Shown: positions 1 through 4,892 of the stretch, in pieces
How the letters are laid out: the number at the start of each line of letters is the position of its first letter
Position numbering within the stretch: the first letter of the stretch is position 1
NCBI GenBank assembly: GCA_964641945.1
Contig: CAZXLQ010000034.1
Coordinates: forward strand, 1-25,642
Origin: JADIYM01 sp964641945
Lineage (GTDB): Bacteria; Acidobacteriota; Blastocatellia; UBA7656; JADIYM01
DNA: 25,642 nucleotides
Direction: 5' to 3'
Program-made: the position numbers and the translations under genes
Notes under the pieces: model-generated
What the model saw: the letters and a program-made list of their open reading frames with translations, nothing else
Database searches by the model: none
Told to the model about the DNA's origin: nothing

Positions 1-2
1 TG

Positions 3-128
3 GCGTTGACGTTCCGGGTCCAGTTCCGGCCGACGCCGGATCAGGCGGGCGCGCTCGCGACGACGCTCCTCGGGGAGCGTGTGCGGCTCTCGATCAGGCC
101 TCAGGAGAATCAAGGGGGAGCGCAATGA
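3..128 (+). CDS. C-terminal fragment of an unidentified protein
   Basis: An open frame enters from the left edge and runs 41 codons to TGA at 126-128. The peptide contains LTFRVQFRPTPDQAG and ends RLSIRPQENQGGAQ. Nearly every codon ends in G or C, like the secure genes downstream, so the frame looks coding. The stop overlaps the next start as ATGA. No domain is recognisable in the visible part, and the 5' end lies outside the window. Confidence 0.5.
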   Translation, partial: ALTFRVQFRPTPDQAGALATTLLGERVRLSIRPQENQGGAQ

Positions 129-373
129 CAGGAGAGTGGCGACATATGGACGCGCTAGAGCGGATGCTCGCCGGCCTTTTCCTGATCGCGCTTACCCTCT
201 TCTTCGGAATGTTGCTGCTCGCCGTAGCGAGCGTCCCTTACGCGATCCGCAAAGCGGCCGTGCAGAAGGTCTGCCTAGAGCGTGGATTCCCGCGCGCGGT
301 AGTGACGTGGGACTTCGCCGGCTACTGCGCGACGCTCGACGGCCGCGTCACGATTAGGGTCGAACGTATCTAG
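125..373 (+). CDS. Small single-pass membrane protein, unknown function
   Basis: This 82-residue protein has one strongly hydrophobic segment at about residues 16-40 (LAGLFLIALTLFFGMLLLAV), followed by a soluble, mildly basic tail with two cysteines. The start at 125 shares ATGA with the upstream stop and has a GGGGGAG Shine-Dalgarno sequence 5 nt away. An alternative ATG at 146 would remove only seven residues. Small membrane proteins are common in early and lysis regions of phages, but nothing here identifies a holin or spanin: there is no lipobox and no neighbouring endolysin. Function unknown. Confidence 0.6.
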   Translation: MTGEWRHMDALERMLAGLFLIALTLFFGMLLLAVASVPYAIRKAAVQKVCLERGFPRAVVTWDFAGYCATLDGRVTIRVERI

Positions 374-409
374 CGCGCCCGGCGCTCCCGGGCAGAGATG
401 GAGGAAAAG

Positions 410-616
410 ATGGCCGAGCAGGAGAAGCAGGACGACGGGACGCTGTTCTTCGTCGAGTCGAAGACCTCGACGGCGACGCCGAGGCTGATCCGCGCGAAGA
501 GCGCGGCGGCGGTGCGCGCGTTCCTGGCGGCGGAGATGTGGGGCGATCCGCGCCCGGCGAAGATCGCCGACATGGAGCGCGCGGTCTCGGCTGGGGCGAA
601 GCCGGAGCGGATCTAG
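410..616 (+). CDS. Small phage-type protein, unknown function
   Basis: This is a 68-residue protein beginning MAEQEKQDDG. I chose ATG 410 over the in-frame ATG at 398 because GGAGG (400-404) sits 5 nt upstream of 410. The core reads as a short beta strand (TLFFVES), then strand (RLIRAKS) and helix (AAAVRAFLAAEM). This pattern resembles small hypothetical phage proteins with an 'R-L-[IV]-x-A-[KS]-S-x-A-x-A' core; that comparison is from memory and is not proof of homology. No enzyme motif is present. Confidence 0.6.
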   Translation: MAEQEKQDDGTLFFVESKTSTATPRLIRAKSAAAVRAFLAAEMWGDPRPAKIADMERAVSAGAKPERI

Positions 617-618
617 TC

Positions 619-756
619 GTGACGTTCGGGCAGAAGGTCGCGCTCGGCCTCGCGTTCGGGTTCATGGGGATCGCCGTGATTCAGGCGGCGCACAAGCGCG
701 ACCCGGTCCCGGCGCTCGCGATTGCCTCGGCGGCGCTGATGTGGGCCGTCTGGTGA
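619..756 (+). CDS. Very short hydrophobic protein, likely membrane
   Basis: A 45-residue frame starts at GTG 619, two bases after the upstream stop, and ends at TGA 754-756 inside the GTGA overlap with the resolvase gene. It has two hydrophobic stretches (about residues 7-22 and 29-45) separated by a short basic turn HKRDP, a helical-hairpin layout. A two-helix protein of this size could be a holin-like or regulatory peptide, but there is no lysis gene nearby. The spacing and coupling to RusA support it being translated; function unknown. Confidence 0.5.
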   Translation: MTFGQKVALGLAFGFMGIAVIQAAHKRDPVPALAIASAALMWAVW

Positions 757-1226
757 TCCGCTTCACCGTCTACGGCGTCGCGCAACCGGCCGGCTCGAAG
801 CGCGCCTTCGCGCTGCGCCGGAAGGACGGCTCGATCGTCACGCGCGAGGGCGGAGCGCCGGTGATCAACGTCGTCGATGACGCTGAGAAGGGCCGAGCAT
901 GGCGGCAGGAGGTCGCGAAGTCGGCGCTTCTCGCGAAGCGCGCGGTGGGGATTTCGGACGTCTTGCGCGGGCCGCTCGCGCTGCGGATCGTCTTTTACCG
1001 GCAGCGCCCGAAGGGGCATTTCAGGAGCGGAGGGATCCTGCTCTCGAAGGCGGGCAAGACGACGCCCTGGCCGATCGGGAAGCCGGACGCGACGAAGCTC
1101 CTCCGCGCGGTCGAGGACGCCTTGACGTCCGTCCTCTGGGAGGACGACGCGCAGATCGTCCGGCAGACGGTCGAAAAGGTCTGGGGGATCCCGGCGCGCG
1201 CCGAGATCGAGGTCGAGAGCCTGTGA
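753..1226 (+). CDS. rusA: RusA-family Holliday junction resolvase
   Basis: RusA-type endonucleases cut four-way DNA junctions and help resolve or debranch replicating phage DNA before packaging. This 157-residue protein opens IRFTVYGVAQPAGSKRAF, a typical RusA N-terminus, which favours GTG 753 (GTGA overlap) over the in-frame GTG at 741. The core GKPDATKLLRAVEDAL followed by WEDDAQIV carries the family acidic residues: D112, D122 and D131/D132. In E. coli RusA the first motif is PDLD; here the second acidic position appears to be T114, a variant I believe also occurs in other phage members. Position among early genes fits a recombination or replication role. Confidence 0.87.
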   Translation: MIRFTVYGVAQPAGSKRAFALRRKDGSIVTREGGAPVINVVDDAEKGRAWRQEVAKSALLAKRAVGISDVLRGPLALRIVFYRQRPKGHFRSGGILLSKAGKTTPWPIGKPDATKLLRAVEDALTSVLWEDDAQIVRQTVEKVWGIPARAEIEVESL

Positions 1227-1235
1227 ACGAGATCA

Positions 1236-1529
1236 ATGCCGAGACCGAAGTCCCGGCGCTATAGCGTGACCGATCTCCCGTCCTGGCTCTCCCCTCCGGC
1301 GCCCGAACCGCGCGACGGCCGGCTCGTCCGTCCGCTCTACCGCCCCGAGGACGACCTCGACGAGGAGGCGCGCAAGCGCAGGAGCGGTGGCACGGAGGCG
1401 CTCCTGGCATACAACCGGAGGCGCGCCGAGGAGGCGTTCGCGCGGGACGGTCTGACGGCGGAGGAGCGCGAACGGAAGCGGATGAAGGACAAGCGCAAGC
1501 GCGACCGGCGAAGGGCGGGGAGCAGGTAG
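1236..1529 (+). CDS. Small highly charged protein, unknown function
   Basis: This 97-residue protein begins MPRPKSRRYSVTDLPSWL. Its C-terminal half (about residues 40-97) is almost entirely Arg, Lys, Glu and Asp and is predicted to be a single charged helix or coiled coil. The N-terminal part contains LVRPLYRPEDDLDEEAR. There is no clear Shine-Dalgarno sequence, and the start lies 9 nt after the rusA stop, so it is probably coupled. Its TAG stop falls exactly at the start of the first GGCNN array. A nucleic-acid-binding role is possible from the charge alone. Not recognised. Confidence 0.5.
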   Translation: MPRPKSRRYSVTDLPSWLSPPAPEPRDGRLVRPLYRPEDDLDEEARKRRSGGTEALLAYNRRRAEEAFARDGLTAEERERKRMKDKRKRDRRRAGSR

Positions 1530-1720
1530 GCAGGCATGGCTTGGCGTGGCAGGGTTCGGCACGGCAGGGCGAGGCGAGGCAAGGCAGGCTGGGAAGGGCG
1601 TGGCAAGGCCGGGCGTGGCTTGACTGGGCAGGGCAAGGCGCGGCAGGCAAGGCAAGGCGAGACGTGGTGCGGCTAGTCCCGGTGAGTCGGGTCGCGGCAA
1701 GGCAAGGCAATGCAGGCATC
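1528..1720 (+). repeat. GGCNN degenerate pentamer array 1
   Basis: About 35 tandem units of a five-base word, GGC followed by two variable bases (GGCAT, GGCTT, GGCGT, GGCAG, GGCAA and so on), with occasional one-base phase slips. The main block is 1528-1664. A less repetitive stretch (1665-1690) follows, and GGCAA units resume at 1695. The array begins at the stop codon of the upstream gene and ends GCAGGCATCAACC. The pentamer is out of register with codons, so no frame is favoured. Function unknown. Confidence 0.85.
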
Positions 1721-1753
1721 AACCGGCACGCGGTGAGCCGGAGCAATCACCGC
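1680..1753 (+). promoter_or_regulatory. Repeated CGGTGAGYCGG motif and 7-bp dyad before the 1773 gene
   Basis: CGGTGAGTCGG at 1680-1690 recurs as CGGTGAGCCGG at 1731-1741, matching at 10 of 11 positions. The second copy overlaps a perfect dyad, GCGGTGA at 1730-1736 and TCACCGC at 1747-1753, around a 10-nt loop. The dyad ends 19 nt before the ATG at 1773, which has GGAGG at 1762-1766. This could be a repressor operator or an RNA hairpin governing translation. No convincing -35/-10 pair is visible nearby. Confidence 0.4.
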
Positions 1754-1772
1754 AAACTAGTGGAGGCATCAA

Positions 1773-2405
1773 ATGGCAACGAAGCAGGCAACGGCGACCC
1801 CGGTCGTCATCAAGGCGCCGGACATTCGGACGGCGGTTTTCACCATCACCGGAACGGCCCCATATGTGCAGGCGCGGTTCAGCGCCAAGGCGATGCAGGC
1901 TATGAAGGCGAAGATGATGGCCGGTAGCGTGGCGCGCGGAAAGAAAGTCCGCGAGGCGCGTGACTTTGAGGACGACTACGTTCAGGCGATGCACAAGTCG
2001 GCGGAAGGGTGGTGCGGCATCCCGGCGGGCGCATTCCGTCAAGCGATGATCAGCGCGTGTCGTCTCGTCGGCTTCAAGATGACGCTCGCCAAGTTGAGCG
2101 TGTTCGTAGAGGCGGACGGCTTCGATGCGATCGACGGCGTCCCACTGATCAAGATCGAGGGAGCGCCCGAGCGCACGGACATGGCCGTCAGGAACCAGAC
2201 CGGGGTCGCGGACATCCGCGTCCGTCCGATGTGGCGGACATGGTCGGCGCAGGTGCGGGTCCGTTACGACGCGGACCAATTCACCGCCGAAGACGTCGCC
2301 AATCTGATGCACCGCGTCGGGGCTCAGGTCGGCATCGGCGAGGGCCGGCCGGACTCGCGTGAAAGTGCGGGGCTCGGCTGGGGCACGTTCTCCCTCGCCG
2401 CGTAG
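1773..2405 (+). CDS. Conserved phage protein of unknown function with glycine-rich GRPDS motif
   Basis: A 210-residue soluble protein. Visible landmarks are ITGTAPYVQARFSAKAM near residue 30, EGWCGIPAGAFRQAMISACR near 75-95, FKMTLAKLSVFVEADGFD near 100, and a glycine-rich end, VGIGEGRPDSRESAGLGWG, near 185-205. I recall similar proteins as unannotated early genes in tailed phages of Proteobacteria, usually beside a relative of the 2521 gene here; this comes from memory. The alternating strands and the late Gly-rich loop suggest a ferredoxin-like or RAMP-like fold, which is inference only. It has its own GGAGG ribosome site and is bounded by pentamer arrays on both sides, so it may be an independent unit. 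Confidence 0.75.
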   Translation: MATKQATATPVVIKAPDIRTAVFTITGTAPYVQARFSAKAMQAMKAKMMAGSVARGKKVREARDFEDDYVQAMHKSAEGWCGIPAGAFRQAMISACRLVGFKMTLAKLSVFVEADGFDAIDGVPLIKIEGAPERTDMAVRNQTGVADIRVRPMWRTWSAQVRVRYDADQFTAEDVANLMHRVGAQVGIGEGRPDSRESAGLGWGTFSLAA

Positions 2406-2433
2406 CGGAGCAGGCCCCGTCCGGTGCGGTATG

Positions 2434-2500
2434 GGCTTGGCGTGGCCTAGCAAGGCAGGCGGGGCAAGGCTGGGCGCGGCGAGGCGGGGCAAGGCAGGCA
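2434..2500 (+). repeat. GGCNN degenerate pentamer array 2
   Basis: The shortest of the three arrays, about 13 units of GGC plus two variable bases. It fills the gap between the 1773 gene and the 2521 gene. It ends GCAGGCAATTAACCC and is followed directly by the ribosome site AAGGAG at 2509-2514. The 28 bases between the upstream stop and the array show no clear structure. Confidence 0.8.
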
Positions 2501-2520
2501 ATTAACCCAAGGAGAGAACC

Positions 2521-3048
2521 ATGAGCAATCGGCACGTCAGGACGGCAAAAAGGGAAGCGGCGGATGCGCGATCGGTCGAGCTGACCCGCATCTACAACGA
2601 AGCGAAAGCGGCTGGCGAAAGGCTCACTCCGTCGCTGGTCGTCGAGTCGGCGAAACCGAAGTCCTCGCCGCTGCACGACGAGTTCGAGTGGGACGACAAG
2701 AAGGCGGGATACGAATACCGGCTCGCGCAGGCGCGCACGCTGATCCGTGTGATCCCCATCATTACCGAGGCTGGTTCGGAGCGGGCGATTCACGTCCCGA
2801 CCGAGAGCCAGAAGCAGTCGAAGGAGGGCTTTTACGAGCCCCTCTCGGTCGTGGTGCAAGACGTGGACTTGTTCGGCCGCGCGCTCGGCGAGCTGGAGTC
2901 GAAACTCCGCGCAGCGGTGCAGGCGTGCGACGAGCTTCGGCTTGCGGCGGAAGCGAGCGGGAACGCCGACCAGATGAGGATGGCGCAGATCACGGTCGCG
3001 ATGACCGCGATCAAGACGGCGAGTGATGTAGTTCGGGCGCTCCACTAG
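2521..3048 (+). CDS. Conserved phage protein of unknown function (LTP..VVE / FEWDD family)
   Basis: A 175-residue protein with a strong ribosome site (AAGGAG, spacing 6). Recognisable stretches are LTRIYNEAKAAGERLTPSLVVESAK (residues about 20-44), SPLHDEFEWDDKKAGYEYRLAQARTLIR (about 49-76) and a long C-terminal helix from about residue 115, rich in Ala, Glu and Arg. The 'LTP-x-x-V-V-E-x-A ... SPLHDxFEWDD ... A-x-x-Y-R' signature recurs, in my recollection, in many siphophage early regions. No function is established that I know of. The C-terminal helix suggests oligomerisation. It is isolated between pentamer arrays 2 and 3. Confidence 0.78.
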   Translation: MSNRHVRTAKREAADARSVELTRIYNEAKAAGERLTPSLVVESAKPKSSPLHDEFEWDDKKAGYEYRLAQARTLIRVIPIITEAGSERAIHVPTESQKQSKEGFYEPLSVVVQDVDLFGRALGELESKLRAAVQACDELRLAAEASGNADQMRMAQITVAMTAIKTASDVVRALH

Positions 3049-3051
3049 CCC

Positions 3052-3472
3052 GGACGCGGCACGGCGCCGCCGGCTAGGCTCGGACCGGCAGAGCACGGCA
3101 TGGCAAGGCTGGGCAGGCTTGGCGCGGCCTGGCGCGGCGTCGAACGGCCTGCCCCGGCGAGGCATGGCAGGCGTGGCGGGGTGCGCGAGGCTGGGCTGGG
3201 CGGGGCGGGACACGGAATGGTGAGGCGAGGCAGGCATGGCGTGGCTGGGCAGGGCATCGATCGGCCTCGCGAGGCAGGCGCGGCGCGGCCGGGCGTGGCA
3301 TGGCTGGGCGAGGCTGGGCAGGCGAGGCGCGGATTGACGTGGCCTGACGAGGCGAGACGCGGTGAGGCGCGGTGAGGCAGGCTGGGCTTGGCGCGGCAGG
3401 GCAAGGCTAGGCACCGCAAGGCAGGCGAGGCAAGGCGCGGCGAGGCGCGGCGAGGCACGGCGCGGCAGGCAA
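3052..3472 (+). repeat. GGCNN degenerate pentamer array 3 (long)
   Basis: About 420 bases of GGC plus two variable bases, roughly 80-85 units, starting four bases after the upstream stop and running to five bases before a TATAAT box. Variant words include GGCAA, GGCAG, GGCGA, GGCGC, GGCGT, GGCTG and GGCAT. Phase slips occur where a unit loses one base (AGGCAGGC). The last 60 bases are the most regular. The + strand is G-rich with GG every five bases, which fits two-quartet G-quadruplex geometry (GG-N3-GG-N3-GG-N3-GG). No gene is supported here on either strand. Confidence 0.88.
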
Positions 3473-3476
3473 CCGC

Positions 3477-3506
3477 TATAATCCGCGCATCTCATCGGCG
3501 AGATGC
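3477..3506 (+). promoter_or_regulatory. TATAAT -10 box followed by perfect 7-bp dyad
   Basis: TATAAT at 3477-3482 is a perfect bacterial -10 consensus in a region otherwise nearly free of A/T. No good -35 element is seen in the pentamer array upstream, so an activator or an unusual polymerase contact may be needed. Seven bases after the box starts at about the expected transcription start, where GCATCTC (3487-3493), loop ATCGGC, GAGATGC (3500-3506) forms a perfect dyad. GGAG at 3511-3514 and the ATG at 3521 follow. The dyad could be an operator overlapping the start site or a hairpin in the leader RNA. Confidence 0.5.
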
Positions 3507-3520
3507 CGCAGGAGTAGACG

Positions 3521-3943
3521 ATGGTCGACCTCGATGAAGCACGCGAGAGGCTTCGAGAGTGGGCCTACTTCTTTCGGGACCGCGCGCGTAAGGGCCGCGC
3601 GTTCTCGGCCGAGGGGAACTGGAGAAGCCCGCAGGTCTGGGATCCCCCGAAGCCTCGCCCGGCGCACGATCAACGCCGGGCGATCCGGACGCAGGAGATC
3701 CTACAGGGGATCCCGAAGCCGAACTACCGGGCGGTCACATACAGGTACTGCTGGCCCTGGCTCCCGATCGGGATACCTCTCCGGCACCTCCGGCGCCGGC
3801 TCGGCTACACGGTAACCCTCCGGGAGTACGAGCACCTCGTCCTCCTCGGCGAGTACGCCGTCGCCGATGCCCTTTCCAAGATCCCGGACTTAGTCTATAG
3901 TCCGCCTCCATCGTCCGGCGCTCGCCGAGTGGCTACCCTCTAA
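3521..3943 (+). CDS. Putative late-gene regulator, Q-like / sigma-region-4-like
   Basis: A 140-residue basic protein preceded by its own TATAAT box and dyad. The N-terminal half contains RLREWAYFFRDR, then NWRSPQVWDPPKPRP. The C-terminal half contains YRAVTYRYCWPWLPIGIPLRHLRRRLGYT, then REYEHLVLLGEYAVADAL. This order (an aromatic helix, an 'RSPQ-x-W' linker, then a helix-turn-helix near a 'Y-x-x-x-L-x-x-x-x-I-x-x-R-L' stretch) resembles phage proteins annotated as antitermination Q-like or sigma-70 region 4-like. Its place just before the HNH and terminase genes is where such regulators sit. Activation of the late operon is inference; a generic DNA-binding protein is the main alternative. Confidence 0.5.
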   Translation: MVDLDEARERLREWAYFFRDRARKGRAFSAEGNWRSPQVWDPPKPRPAHDQRRAIRTQEILQGIPKPNYRAVTYRYCWPWLPIGIPLRHLRRRLGYTVTLREYEHLVLLGEYAVADALSKIPDLVYSPPPSSGARRVATL

Positions 3944-3991
3944 GCGGGACGGGCGCGCTTTCCCCTTCGTTCTACGTCCTCCCGCTACGGG

Positions 3992-4297
3992 ATGAAGCCG
4001 AAGCCGACCCCGAGGGACCGCTCCCGGAGGGCGCAAGCTAGGCGCCTCCGCTACCTCCGCCGTAACCCGCTCTGCGTCGCCTGTCTCGCCCAAGGTCGAG
4101 CCGTACCGGCCGCCGAGCTGGACCACGTCGTCCCGCTGCACAAGGGCGGGCCGGACGAGGAGGCGAACCTCCAGGGTCTCTGCGCCCCCTGCCACGCCGA
4201 GAAGTCCCTAGCGGATCGCGGGCTGGAAGCGAAACCAGCGATCGGGCTGGACGGTTGGCCGATCATCGAAGCCGACACAAGCCCTAGATCTGTCTAG
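3992..4297 (+). CDS. HNH endonuclease, terminase-associated
   Basis: A 101-residue protein with two zinc-binding cysteine pairs, CVAC near residue 29 and CAPCH near residue 68, enclosing the HNH core LDHVVPLHKGGPDEEANLQGLC. The DH pair, the Asn of EANLQ and the His of CH are the expected metal-site residues. HNH proteins directly upstream of the terminase genes are known in HK97-like phages, where the nuclease (HK97 gp74) works with terminase in DNA maturation at cos. The basic N-terminus (residues 1-25) fits DNA contact. The ribosome site is weak; the gene starts 48 nt after the regulator. Its stop codon lies within a dyad that opens the intergenic region. Confidence 0.88.
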   Translation: MKPKPTPRDRSRRAQARRLRYLRRNPLCVACLAQGRAVPAAELDHVVPLHKGGPDEEANLQGLCAPCHAEKSLADRGLEAKPAIGLDGWPIIEADTSPRSV

Positions 4298-4373
4298 GGA
4301 TTTCGCCCTAAAAGAGGGCGTAGAAATCTCGACAGACGGGGGGGGAAGATTGACGGAAAAGCGTCATTTTCCG
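4282..4373 (+). other. Nested dyads between HNH and terminase genes (cos/pac or attenuator candidate)
   Basis: This 154-nt gap before TerS is relatively A/T-rich and structured. CCCTAGA (4282-4288) pairs with TCTAGGG (4293-4299) over the HNH stop. An alternative, longer structure nests TCTGTC (4289-4294)/GACAGA (4331-4336), GATTTC (4299-4304)/GAAATC (4323-4328) and GCCCT (4305-4309)/AGGGC (4315-4319) around loop AAAAG. A run of eight G follows at 4338-4345. Then CGGAAAA (4354-4360) pairs with TTTTCCG (4367-4373). The two overlapping structures are mutually exclusive. The location matches cos or terminase-binding sites in related phages; a leader attenuator is an alternative. Confidence 0.45.
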
Positions 4374-4451
4374 GAGACCGTCCGCCAAGCCGCGAAACGC
4401 TAAACCCGCCCGGGGCGGGGCCGCCCGGGACCGAAAGGAGCCGAAAAGCTA

Positions 4452-4892
4452 ATGGCATCAAGGGGTAGGAAGTCCGCCGCGTCGCTCAACGTCCCGGCTG
4501 TCGGCGGGGCGGTCCTGCCGTTCCGGGGCGGGCCGAGGCAGCCGCCGGTCCCGCTCACGCCGACGCAGCGGGAGGTCTGGCGGGCGGTCGTCGACTCGCC
4601 GGCGGGGAACATGATCACGCCGGAGGCGGAGCCGCTTCTGATCGCGTACTGCCAGACGTCGGAGCGGGCGGATCAGATCCGGCGGGTGCTCGACTCGATG
4701 GCCGACGAGCAGTTGCTCACGGAGGGCGGGTTCGCGCGGTTCGAGCGATACATGGCGCAGGCGGAGCGGACGTCCCGGATGCTCGCGAACCTCGCGATGA
4801 AGCTCCGGATCGCCCCGTCGGCGAGGGTCCACAAGGAAAGTGCTGGAACCATCTCCGCAAGGCCGCGCGGCGCCCGCCCCTGGGAAGCGTAA
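4452..4892 (+). CDS. terS: Terminase small subunit (P27-like)
   Basis: The small terminase subunit binds the packaging site and loads the large subunit. This protein has 146 residues. After a flexible N-terminus comes LTPTQREVWRAVVDSPAGNMITPEAEPLLIAYCQ (residues about 36-70), then a long helix with RADQIRRVLDSM, then FERYMAQAERTSRMLANLAMKLRIAPSAR (about 96-125). That helix pair and the final 'L-A-x-K-[LM]-R' stretch are typical of P27-family TerS. AAGGAG lies 11 nt upstream of the ATG, longer than ideal. Its 3' end overlaps the TerL start by 53 nt. Confidence 0.85.
   Translation: MASRGRKSAASLNVPAVGGAVLPFRGGPRQPPVPLTPTQREVWRAVVDSPAGNMITPEAEPLLIAYCQTSERADQIRRVLDSMADEQLLTEGGFARFERYMAQAERTSRMLANLAMKLRIAPSARVHKESAGTISARPRGARPWEA

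Noticed and set aside
1223..1264. A 13-codon GTG frame after rusA
   Set aside because: Too short, no ribosome site, overlapped by the 1236 frame.
1021..1746. A 241-codon minus-strand frame over rusA, the charged small gene and array 1
   Set aside because: Antisense to rusA and the 1236 gene; its long open stretch is explained by GC-rich composition and the repeat.
1541..1927. A plus-strand frame beginning MAWQGSARQG in array 1
   Set aside because: Repeat-derived Gln/Gly/Arg peptide running out of frame into the 1773 gene; no frame preference within the array.
1528..3472. CRISPR array
   Set aside because: The unit is only five bases with no spacers and no cas genes.
2281..3495. A 404-codon open frame on the minus strand spanning arrays 2 and 3
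   Set aside because: It is antisense to the well-supported 2521 gene, and its length comes from stop-free GCC-rich repeats. The pentapeptide-like protein pattern follows automatically from a 5-nt repeat read in threes.
3915..3990. tRNA-like D-arm sequence GCCGAGTGGCTA
   Set aside because: No acceptor stem, anticodon arm or T-arm could be completed; it lies at the end of the Q-like gene.
4338..4345. Run of eight G as a frameshift site
   Set aside because: It lies between genes, so it cannot change a reading frame; noted only as part of the structured region.
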